From Candidatus Gastranaerophilales bacterium (GTDB lineage: Bacteria; Cyanobacteriota; Vampirovibrionia; Gastranaerophilales; Gastranaerophilaceae): a DNA stretch of 40,170 bases. The notes below the pieces were generated by a model that was given only the letters and a program-made list of their open reading frames with translations, was not told the origin of the DNA and did not search any database. Made by a program: the position numbers and the translations under genes. Of this stretch, positions 33,228-40,170 are shown in pieces. The stretch is taken from the NCBI GenBank assembly GCA_944326515.1, contig CALVEI010000014.1, positions 1-40,170 of the forward strand. The letters run 5' to 3'. How positions within the stretch are numbered: the stretch's first letter is position 1; each line of letters starts with the position of its first letter.

Positions 33228-34390
33228 AAAAACGAATAATTATAATAACAAGCGTAATTGCTGCCATATTTTTTGTTAGCGGTTTTGCATTTTTCTTTGG
33301 AAAAAACCCAAACGCCGACTACATCACAGTCCCCGTAAAAAGAAAAACAATAATAGAAGCCGTAGAAGCATCAGGTACTGTTAACCCTGTAAACACTGTT
33401 GACATAGGTTCTCAAGTATCAGGTATGATTAAAGATATTTATGTTGACTACAACTCTAAAGTAAAAAAAGGACAACTCCTTGCACAAATTGACCCCTCTC
33501 TGTTTCAAGCACAAGTTGACAAAGCAAGAGGTGACTTAGAAGCAGCTCGTTCAAACAAAGCAAAAATTGAAGCAATGCTTGTTTATGACAAAAAAAATTA
33601 CGAAAGATACAAAAAATTATATACAAAAAACTATGTAGCCAAAAGTGATCTCGACCTTGCAGAAGCAACTTACAAATCCGATTTGGCACAAATTGCCGCA
33701 GCTCAAGGCACAATTAACCAAGCTCAAGCAACATTACAAAACAATTTAACAAACTTGAGATACACAAGAATCGTCTCTCCTGTAGATGGTATTGTTGTTT
33801 CAAGAGCGGTAGATGTTGGTCAAACTGTTGCAGCTAGTTTTCAAACACCAACATTATTCCAAGTTGCGCAAGATTTAACAAACATGCAAATAGAAGTAAA
33901 CGTATCAGAAGCTGATATTGGCAGAATCAAAAAAGGACAAGAAGTTGAATACACTCTTGACGGATACGCTGATGAAGTATTCCACGGGAAAGTTACAGAA
34001 GTCAGAATTGCACCAACAACAGTGTCCAATGTTGTAACATATACCGTCATCGTTGATGTTGATAACAAAGATCAAAAGATGATTCCAGGTATGACTGCTA
34101 ACGTTTCTATTATTACTAATAAAAGAGAAAACGTAATCTGCGTTCAAACAGACGCCCTAAAATTTACAGACAAAGAACTTACAGGCGGCAAAAAATATAA
34201 AGACCAAGGTTTATGGGTTATAAAAGACAATAAACCTCAAAGAATTACAATTAAAACAGGTGCCAAAGATTCTGACAGAACAGAAATCATATCAGAAAAC
34301 CTTAAAGAAAACGACAGAGTGATTCTTAAAAAAAGAAATGAACAAGATAAAAAAACACAAACAAGAAAACCTCGAATGAGAATGTTCTAA
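33224..34390 (+). CDS. macA: MacA-type periplasmic adaptor (HlyD family)
   Basis: This 388-residue membrane-fusion protein has an N-terminal membrane anchor (IIIITSVIAAIFFVSGFAFF) and a lipoyl half-motif with the MacA/HlyD signature SGTVNPVNTVDIGSQVSG. A coiled-coil hairpin (about residues 90-170), the second lipoyl half RIVSPVDGIVVSRAVDVG and beta-barrel segments follow. It bridges MacB in the inner membrane and TolC. The start overlaps the tolC stop (ATGA). The Lys/Arg-rich C-terminus (KKTQTRKPRMRMF) is unusual and of unknown effect. Confidence 0.9.
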   Translation: MKKRIIIITSVIAAIFFVSGFAFFFGKNPNADYITVPVKRKTIIEAVEASGTVNPVNTVDIGSQVSGMIKDIYVDYNSKVKKGQLLAQIDPSLFQAQVDKARGDLEAARSNKAKIEAMLVYDKKNYERYKKLYTKNYVAKSDLDLAEATYKSDLAQIAAAQGTINQAQATLQNNLTNLRYTRIVSPVDGIVVSRAVDVGQTVAASFQTPTLFQVAQDLTNMQIEVNVSEADIGRIKKGQEVEYTLDGYADEVFHGKVTEVRIAPTTVSNVVTYTVIVDVDNKDQKMIPGMTANVSIITNKRENVICVQTDALKFTDKELTGGKKYKDQGLWVIKDNKPQRITIKTGAKDSDRTEIISENLKENDRVILKKRNEQDKKTQTRKPRMRMF

Positions 34391-34394
34391 TAAC

Positions 34395-35102
34395 ATGAAA
34401 TTAATTGAAATAAAAAATTTAATAAAAACTTATTCAACAGGAGAAACATCATTTAACGCACTGAACGATGTTTCTCTAAGCATTGAGAAAGAAGAATTTG
34501 TTGCAATAATGGGAGCTTCCGGCTCAGGAAAATCCACCTGCATGAATATTTTAGGCTGTCTTGATAAACCAACTTCAGGCAGTTATTTTCTTGACGGAAT
34601 AGACGTCAGCCAAATGTCTATGGATGAACTTTCGACAATCAGAAACCGAAAGCTCGGATTTGTATTCCAAGGTTTTAACCTTATCCCAAGAACATCAGCA
34701 ATAGAAAATGTAGAAATGCCAATGATATACAAAGGCATACCACCAGAAGAAAGAATAAAAAGAGCAAAAGAAGCCCTAAAAATTGTAGGACTGGAAGCAA
34801 GAGAAACGCACCTGCCAAACCAAATGTCAGGCGGACAACAGCAAAGAGTTGCAATAGCACGTGCAATAGTAAATGATGCCCCAATTATCCTTGCAGATGA
34901 ACCTACAGGAAACCTCGATACAAAAACATCAATAGAAGTAATGGAATTTTTTGTCAAACTGAATGATTCAGGTAAAACAATCATTCTTGTAACGCATGAA
35001 CCTGATATCGCTCAATATTGCAAAAGAATAGTAAGATTTAAAGACGGAAACATAATAAGTGATGAAATAAACACTAATAGAACGGAGGTTCGAAACGTAT
35101 GA
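34395..35102 (+). CDS. macB: MacB-type ABC transporter ATPase
   Basis: This 235-residue ABC ATPase of the MacB/LolD group has Walker [10 protein letters not shown] (residues 40-48), the LolD/MacB-type loop [20 protein letters not shown], the signature MSGGQQQR and Walker B ILADEPTG, with the switch His in LVTHEPD. It couples ATP hydrolysis to long-range movements that drive export through TolC. In proteobacterial MacB this domain is fused to the permease; here it is a separate gene that overlaps the next by 4 bases. Confidence 0.93.
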   Translation: MKLIEIKNLIKTYSTGETSFNALNDVSLSIEKEEFVAIMGASGSGKSTCMNILGCLDKPTSGSYFLDGIDVSQMSMDELSTIRNRKLGFVFQGFNLIPRTSAIENVEMPMIYKGIPPEERIKRAKEALKIVGLEARETHLPNQMSGGQQQRVAIARAIVNDAPIILADEPTGNLDTKTSIEVMEFFVKLNDSGKTIILVTHEPDIAQYCKRIVRFKDGNIISDEINTNRTEVRNV

Positions 35103-36328
35103 TAGATTTTGAATCGACGCTAAAAATTTCACTTCGTTCCCTAAAAGTAAATAAAATGCGCTCTATACTAACCAGTTTAGGCATTATTATCGGTGTAAGC
35201 GCTGTTATTATAATGCTTTCCATAGGTGAAGGAGCAAAAGAAAGGATAAATAAAGATATTGCCTCAATGGGATCCAATGTATTGATGGTTTTATCAGGTT
35301 CTACAACCTCAAGCGGTGTAAGAATGGGGAGTGGAACTCAACCGACTTTAACCATTAAAGATTCAGAAGCTATGCTAAAACACTGCCCATCAGTTTTAGA
35401 AGTTGCTCCAACAGTCGGCCAAGTTCAACAACTTGTATATGCAAACCAAAACTGGTCAACAACAGTAAACGGTATCACCCCTGGTTATATGCCGATAAGA
35501 ATGTGGGAAGTTGAGTCAGGACGAGGCATAACAGAAGATGACCTTAAAAACACAACAAAAGTTGCTTTACTCGGTTCAACAGTAACAGAAAATCTGTTTG
35601 GTGATATGGATCCACTCAACAGAACAGTTCGTATCGGAGGTATGCCATTTAAAGTAATTGGCATACTAAAATCAAAAGGTCAAAACGGTATGGGACAAGA
35701 CCAAGACGATACTGTGTTAATTCCCATTACAACAGCACAAAAAAAATTATTCGGCTCTGATTTTCCGGGAATGGTTAAACACATAAACGTACAAGCTAAA
35801 GATGCAGAAAGCCTTGATTCTGCTCAGCAAGAAATAACAGAACTGTTAAGAGAACGACATAACCTTGGAAAAAACAAAGAAGATGACTTTAGCATAAGAA
35901 ACTTTACTCAAATGTTAGAAACAGCAAAACAAGCCTCTAACACAATGGCTATTTTACTTGGCTCTATAGCTTCGGTTTCACTTCTTGTCGGTGGTATAGG
36001 CATTATGAACATTATGCTTGTATCAGTAACAGAACGTACTAAAGAAATCGGTATCCGTATGGCAATAGGTGCAACAGCAATGGATATAAGAATCCAATTT
36101 TTATTTGAAGCATTGCTATTATCGCTAGCAGGTGGTTTTATAGGTGTCTTAATAGGTGTTTTAGGAAGCAAAATTGTCGGACTTTTCTCTGAAATGACTG
36201 TAATAATTTCCCCCATACCTATTTTAATTTCATTTGGATTTGCGGGGATTGTAGGCATAGTATTTGGTTATTATCCAGCTTATAAAGCGTCATTATTAAA
36301 CCCGATTGAAGCTTTAAGATATGAGTAA
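35099..36328 (+). CDS. macB: MacB-type permease (FtsX-like)
   Basis: This 409-residue permease has one N-terminal helix (SILTSLGIIIGVSAVIIMLS), a periplasmic MacB core domain of about 220 residues, then the three-helix FtsX domain. SLLVGGIGIMNIMLVSVTER is the conserved transmembrane/cytoplasmic coupling block and TKEIGIRMAIGA follows. The C-terminus (PAYKASLLNPIEALRYE) is the family end. With the preceding ATPase it makes a complete MacB. GGAGG precedes the ATG, which overlaps the ATPase stop. A terminator follows. Likely cargo: a drug, peptide, lipid or toxin. Confidence 0.93.
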   Translation: MIDFESTLKISLRSLKVNKMRSILTSLGIIIGVSAVIIMLSIGEGAKERINKDIASMGSNVLMVLSGSTTSSGVRMGSGTQPTLTIKDSEAMLKHCPSVLEVAPTVGQVQQLVYANQNWSTTVNGITPGYMPIRMWEVESGRGITEDDLKNTTKVALLGSTVTENLFGDMDPLNRTVRIGGMPFKVIGILKSKGQNGMGQDQDDTVLIPITTAQKKLFGSDFPGMVKHINVQAKDAESLDSAQQEITELLRERHNLGKNKEDDFSIRNFTQMLETAKQASNTMAILLGSIASVSLLVGGIGIMNIMLVSVTERTKEIGIRMAIGATAMDIRIQFLFEALLLSLAGGFIGVLIGVLGSKIVGLFSEMTVIISPIPILISFGFAGIVGIVFGYYPAYKASLLNPIEALRYE

Positions 36329-36361
36329 AAAGAAAGGCCGCAAACGCGACCTTTTCTTTTT
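36327..36361. terminator. Terminator at the end of the efflux operon
   Basis: AAAAAGAAAGG (36327 on) and CCTTTTCTTTTT (to 36361) can pair across a short CGC-AAAC-GCG apex with small mismatches. The end is a run of T. It starts at the last base of the stop codon of the permease gene and may also work for the convergent M48-like gene. Confidence 0.75.
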
Positions 36362-36368
36362 AATTTAA

Positions 36369-37211
36369 TTAATTGTTAGATTGCAACAAACTATATGCAG
36401 AACTCCAAGGATTAGTTGATTTAGCCATGTTTCTTGCTCTTTTTAATTTATCTTTTTGCAATTTCTCTTGTTCTTTTTGTGCTTTTTCAAGTTTTTTAGG
36501 GTCAGCTTTTCTGATTTTTAAATTAGCATAAATCAGATTTAAAGCACTTTGATAAGACTCAGTCTTGTAATTTGCTTTAACAATATCAGGATAATTATAA
36601 TTAGCGTAATCATAAATATTCATAATTCTGTCTTCGCAAGAAAGTTTTTCATCCATCAAACCACCAACATTGGCTAAATCTGACTTATAAACAACAGAAA
36701 TCAAAGCTAAAGGGTTATATTTTGCAGTTGCTAACAAATCAACAGCAGTGATATCTGCTTCTTTTTGATTATCTCTGCTTACTTTGCTGGAAGACATTGT
36801 CTTTAAAATATTAACCGTTGTAGCACCTTTACCGGTTCCGCTTGTTGGAGCGATAGAAGAAAGTACATTGTTAAACATAGTTGATTTTGCATAATGCCCG
36901 TTCACTAAATGACCTATTTCTGAAGCTACAACAGCAGCAAGCTCGTTGTCATTTTCTACATACTTTAAATCTTCTCTGTAAATATAAACAACCTTTGTAT
37001 AAGTATCTTCAGAATTCATATTCTGATTGTCAGTAACTTTAAAAGTAACCGTTGTAGGCATTTTATTTGCTTTAATAATATTTTGCCCAATAACATTCAA
37101 ATGGCTAACATTTTTTGTATCGAACCAATTTGTTGATGTATTATACGAAGCGGCAAATGCCCCTGAAGTCAACAAAAACATACTCAACACAATTCCAAAC
37201 AGTTTTTTCAT
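36369..37211 (-). CDS. M48-like secreted protein with HExxH changed to SEIGH
   Basis: This 280-residue protein has a signal peptide (MKKLFGIVLSMFLLTSGAFA). The M48 peptidase core is recognisable: NDNELAAVVASEIGHLVNGH (residues 87-106), where active enzymes have HEIGH. Here the first zinc-ligand His is Ser97, while Glu98, His101 and the third ligand Glu151 (KEADITAVD) remain. With one ligand missing it is probably inactive or binds metal poorly. YNPLALISVVYKS follows as in M48 proteins. The C-terminus is a Lys-rich helix. It pairs with the fully degraded paralog at 10304-11029. A TATAAT at 37246-37241 and GGGAG support this start. Confidence 0.78.
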   Translation of the reverse strand: MKKLFGIVLSMFLLTSGAFAASYNTSTNWFDTKNVSHLNVIGQNIIKANKMPTTVTFKVTDNQNMNSEDTYTKVVYIYREDLKYVENDNELAAVVASEIGHLVNGHYAKSTMFNNVLSSIAPTSGTGKGATTVNILKTMSSSKVSRDNQKEADITAVDLLATAKYNPLALISVVYKSDLANVGGLMDEKLSCEDRIMNIYDYANYNYPDIVKANYKTESYQSALNLIYANLKIRKADPKKLEKAQKEQEKLQKDKLKRARNMAKSTNPWSSAYSLLQSNN

Positions 37212-37240
37212 ACCAAAACTCCCTTTCTATTCACAGAGAT

Positions 37241-37249
37241 ATTATACCA
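37241..37249 (-). promoter_or_regulatory. Extended -10 promoter of the M48-like gene
   Basis: TGGTATAAT on the minus strand ends at 37241, about 30 bases before the ATG. No good -35 is present; the region upstream is the terminator of rpoC, so the promoter sits between the two genes. Confidence 0.5.
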
Positions 37250-37255
37250 AATAAC

Positions 37256-37287
37256 AATAAAGCCGTCCCAAAAGGAACGGCTTTATT
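37256..37287 (-). terminator. Intrinsic terminator after rpoC
   Basis: AATAAAGCCGT (37256-37266) pairs perfectly with ACGGCTTTATT (37277-37287). On the minus strand it starts 18 bases after the stop of the RNA polymerase gene. The apex can add two more G-C pairs. Confidence 0.85.
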
Positions 37288-37305
37288 AATTTATTTTAAT
37301 AAGAA

Positions 37306-40170
37306 TTATTCACCAATTGTGAAATCTGGTGCTCCGAACATACCTTCAATTTCTTCCAAAATTGCAGAAGGTTTTCTTGCATTGTTCTTTTGAGCTGCTC
37401 TTCTTTGAGCTTCTTTATCTTTTTCTTCAGAAGCGTGAGTTAAGTGGTAGTAACCAGTACCAGCAGGAATCAATCTACCGATGATTACGTTTTCTTTAAG
37501 ACCTCTTAACAAGTCTTTCTTACCATCAACAGCTGCTTCTGTAAGAATTCTTGTTGTTTCTTGGAAAGAAGCTGCTGAGATAAAGCTTTCAGTGTTCAAA
37601 GAAGCTTTTGTGATACCGAGCAATACAGGTTCGTAAGTTGCAATCTGTCCGCCAGCTTCTTCAACTGCTTGGTTTTCAAGTTCTAATGACTGAATTTCAA
37701 CCAATTCACCAGGAAGAAGTTTTGTATCACCTGAATCAAGCACTTTAACCTTCTTAGTCATCTGACGTACGATAATTTCAACGTGTTTATCAGCAATTTC
37801 TACACCTTGAGAACGATATACTCTTTGTACTTCATCTACAAGGTATTGTTGAGCAGCTTCAATACCATTTAATCTGATAACGTCATGTGGGTTCAAAGGA
37901 CCACTTGTCAAAGGTTGACCTACGTGGATTTTTTGTTTGTCTTGAACAATGATATTTGAATCGATAGGATATTTAATTTCTGTTCTACCGTTTTCGTTAA
38001 CCAAGTATAATCTTGGAACATCATCTTCAATTTCGATTTCAGCAACTGCGTCAAATTCAGCAAGAATAGCAGAATCTTTAGGTTTTCTACCTTCAAGAAG
38101 TTCTTCTACTCTCGGAAGACCTTGTACGATGTCACCTGTTTTTTGTCTTTCAAATACCAAGTTAGCTAACATATCGCCTCTTAGTACGAGAGAACCTGAA
38201 TCAACCTGCAACATAGTACCTGGGCTGATTAAGTAAGGACGACCGATACGGATTTTTACCGAACCTTTTTCAACAGCTACAACTCTACCAGATGTAGGGG
38301 TTGTTTCTCCACTTTCAGAGATAACACCGTCACGTCTTACAAAGTCACCTTCTTTAACAACAGGTTTTGTTTTTAATTTAACAACTTGTTCTACATTATC
38401 AGAAATAAGAAGCAATCTTCTTAAATCTTCTTTGTCTGATTTAATGCTAGCAACACCGTCGTTAACAGCCAATACCTGAGTTTTGGCAACAGGTTCTTTA
38501 GGTGCGATTGTTTGACCATCTTCAACCAAAAGTTCAGTTTGTAATGAAGCTTTATTTGTACCTTCAACTTCACGTCTTACAATCAATGTTTCAAGAACAA
38601 CAACCTTCAAAGCGTTATCTTTTGTCATTTCTACCATACCTTTTAGGTGGCTTAAATAACCTTGCATTTGAAGAACTAAACTTGTTCTTGTCAAAGTAGA
38701 ACCATCAAGGTTTCTAACTCTTGCACCATCTTTGTATTGCAACTGAGTTACAGGAACTATACTAATTGCTTCATCTGTACTTTCAAATTCAATGCTTACA
38801 GATTTTTGTTTAATTTCAAATTGTTGAACAGGTCTTACCAAGATTTGGATTGGTTTATTTGTTATAGCTTCTTCATCTAAAGAAGTAACATCAATTTCTT
38901 CTTCCAAATCATCTATTGGCAAGCTGTCGTCTTCTGATTCAAGAATTGTAACGATAGAAGTCTGTTTAGCTTTAATTTTACCAGCAATTACAGTACCTTT
39001 TTCAACAACTTCACCTTCTTCAACTTTAAGGTCGCCGATAGAATCAAGTGTATAAATTTCACCAGGTCTAACAACAACTTCGTGAATGATGTCGTTAAAT
39101 TCTTTAATTTCAACAATACCGTCAATGTGAGTATAAAGGTCTTTAACAACCTCTGTACCTGCAGTAACAAAAGTATTGTTTTCTACCATTTTCAAAGCAA
39201 CGTCTTTGCTTATTTGGTGTACTTCTTCAGGAATAAAGATTACAGAACCAGGTTTTGTGATAATTTGGTTTTCATCTACCTCGATACCTTGGTATCTGAT
39301 TTCACCTGAAGAGCTAACTGCATATTCATCATCTATTAACTCAGCGATAATCATTCCGTTTTCAACAGAAGTATCAGCTGGAGATTTAACGATATATTTT
39401 TCACCAGTTGAATCAACTGTCCAGAATTGTTCTTTCTTAGTTGTTTCAAATGTAGCATTAGAAGGAGCGATAGAAGCGATAACAATTGTCAATTCTTTAC
39501 CTTGGACAATTTTCTTAATCTTCTTGCCGTCAAACTTAACTTCTTCTACAACAAGATTGTCGCCAACTCTAACTTCACCACCGTGTTCTGATGAAATATG
39601 AGTTTCTGCAAGTTTTTCACCGGTTTTAATTTTTTCACCGTCTTTAACAAGAATCTTAGAACCACCAGGAAGGTTGTATACGTCACCACCTAATACCCAA
39701 ACAATACCGTTTTTGTTAGCTGTTCTAGATACGTTACCTTGTCTGTCTTTCTTTTCATCGGCAACAAAATCTTCAAAGTAAACTTCACCTGACAAATCAG
39801 CGTTAATATCTTTTGTTGCTTTTTCTGTCAAACGGCTACCATCACCGGTAGAAGCAGGTTCAAATTCAGCAATCATATCGCCTTTTTTGATGCTCATACC
39901 ATTAACAACAAACATCTTAGCCCCAGTAGGTACGTGATATTTTCTTGTTAATTTAGCACCTTTAACTTCAAGATCACCTTCTTGAATGTTAACTTGTACA
40001 ATATCACCGTGACGTGTTCTCATTTCTTTAGTTCTAAGCTTAGAAACAACTTCCCCGTCAATTTCAGAGTTAATGTGTTTCATAGCACCTGAACCTTTGA
40101 ATACCCCACCTGTGTGGAAAGTTCTCATTGTAAGCTGTGTACCAGGTTCACCGATTGACTGAGCAGCGAT
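37306..40170 (-). CDS. rpoC: RNA polymerase beta' subunit, C-terminal part, with cyanobacterial-type insertion
   Basis: The frame is open to the window edge and the first visible residues are IAAQSIGEPGTQLT, so the gene starts outside; the Met at 40128 is internal. The trigger-loop half MRTFHTGGVF is followed about 655 residues later by DIVQGLPRVEELLEGRKP, the other half. Between them are repeated short beta units of the form V-x-x-G-x-x-I-x-x-G-x-x-I/L-A (for example GAKMFVVNGMSIKKGDMIAE), as in the sandwich-barrel hybrid motifs of SI3. LRGLKENVIIGRLIPAGTG marks the conserved C-terminal region. Cyanobacteria have such a large SI3 on RpoC2; whether the gene is split here cannot be seen. A terminator follows. 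Confidence 0.93.
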   Translation of the reverse strand: MAAQSIGEPGTQLTMRTFHTGGVFKGSGAMKHINSEIDGEVVSKLRTKEMRTRHGDIVQVNIQEGDLEVKGAKLTRKYHVPTGAKMFVVNGMSIKKGDMIAEFEPASTGDGSRLTEKATKDINADLSGEVYFEDFVADEKKDRQGNVSRTANKNGIVWVLGGDVYNLPGGSKILVKDGEKIKTGEKLAETHISSEHGGEVRVGDNLVVEEVKFDGKKIKKIVQGKELTIVIASIAPSNATFETTKKEQFWTVDSTGEKYIVKSPADTSVENGMIIAELIDDEYAVSSSGEIRYQGIEVDENQIITKPGSVIFIPEEVHQISKDVALKMVENNTFVTAGTEVVKDLYTHIDGIVEIKEFNDIIHEVVVRPGEIYTLDSIGDLKVEEGEVVEKGTVIAGKIKAKQTSIVTILESEDDSLPIDDLEEEIDVTSLDEEAITNKPIQILVRPVQQFEIKQKSVSIEFESTDEAISIVPVTQLQYKDGARVRNLDGSTLTRTSLVLQMQGYLSHLKGMVEMTKDNALKVVVLETLIVRREVEGTNKASLQTELLVEDGQTIAPKEPVAKTQVLAVNDGVASIKSDKEDLRRLLLISDNVEQVVKLKTKPVVKEGDFVRRDGVISESGETTPTSGRVVAVEKGSVKIRIGRPYLISPGTMLQVDSGSLVLRGDMLANLVFERQKTGDIVQGLPRVEELLEGRKPKDSAILAEFDAVAEIEIEDDVPRLYLVNENGRTEIKYPIDSNIIVQDKQKIHVGQPLTSGPLNPHDVIRLNGIEAAQQYLVDEVQRVYRSQGVEIADKHVEIIVRQMTKKVKVLDSGDTKLLPGELVEIQSLELENQAVEEAGGQIATYEPVLLGITKASLNTESFISAASFQETTRILTEAAVDGKKDLLRGLKENVIIGRLIPAGTGYYHLTHASEEKDKEAQRRAAQKNNARKPSAILEEIEGMFGAPDFTIGE

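Overview
The window is AT-rich, densely coded DNA from a diderm bacterium. It carries an LPS Kdo transferase (WaaA), an OmpH/Skp-like periplasmic chaperone, TolC, a porin-like barrel and an autotransporter-type barrel. The best lineage clue is the RNA polymerase beta' fragment at the right edge. It has about 655 residues between the two trigger-loop halves (HTGGVF and DIVQGLPRVEELL), which is the layout of the giant SI3 insertion of Cyanobacteria. With the AT-rich composition and many lineage-restricted secreted proteins, this points to a non-photosynthetic cyanobacterial relative (Vampirovibrionia/Melainabacteria, gut Gastranaerophilales type). The placement is an inference; no rRNA is present.

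Layout. 1-741: the 3' end of an autotransporter-type outer-membrane protein. 742-1418: a non-coding stretch with five degenerate copies of a ~75-bp repeat and two large hairpins. 1419-8322: a six-gene operon resembling hydrogenase-4/complex I (HyfB, C, E, F, G and I types). Its large subunit lacks the NiFe-ligating cysteine pairs, so it looks like an energy-converting hydrogenase-related (Ehr) complex rather than a hydrogenase. 8389-9732: a porin-like protein. 9733-12063 (minus): a lone GspF/PilC-type membrane protein, an M48-like protein without catalytic residues, and a secreted unknown. 12162-16231: a small unknown protein, a divergent phosphoglucose isomerase, and hom-thrC for threonine synthesis. 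16331-17694: two tandem PlsC-type acyltransferases. 17787-19680: an AAA+ ATPase preceded by a leader with a small ORF and mutually exclusive hairpins. 19704-24132 (minus): waaA, a P-loop/TPR protein and rsmG. 24192-31509 (minus): two paired unknown proteins, a CxxCxxCC protein, a large TPR protein, small secreted proteins, a flippase and an OmpH-like chaperone. 31698-36328: a TolC-MacA-MacB(ATPase)-MacB(permease) efflux operon. 36369-37211 (minus): a second M48-like protein whose HExxH motif reads SEIGH. 37306-40170 (minus): the C-terminal part of RNA polymerase beta'.

The main points of interest are the Ehr-like complex (probably ferredoxin-linked, with two antiporter-like subunits and no NiFe site), the paired catalytically degraded M48 paralogs, the attenuator-like leader before the AAA+ gene, the structured repeats at 742-1345, and the SI3-type beta' insertion. 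Several genes have a -10 box almost touching the start codon, which suggests near-leaderless transcripts.
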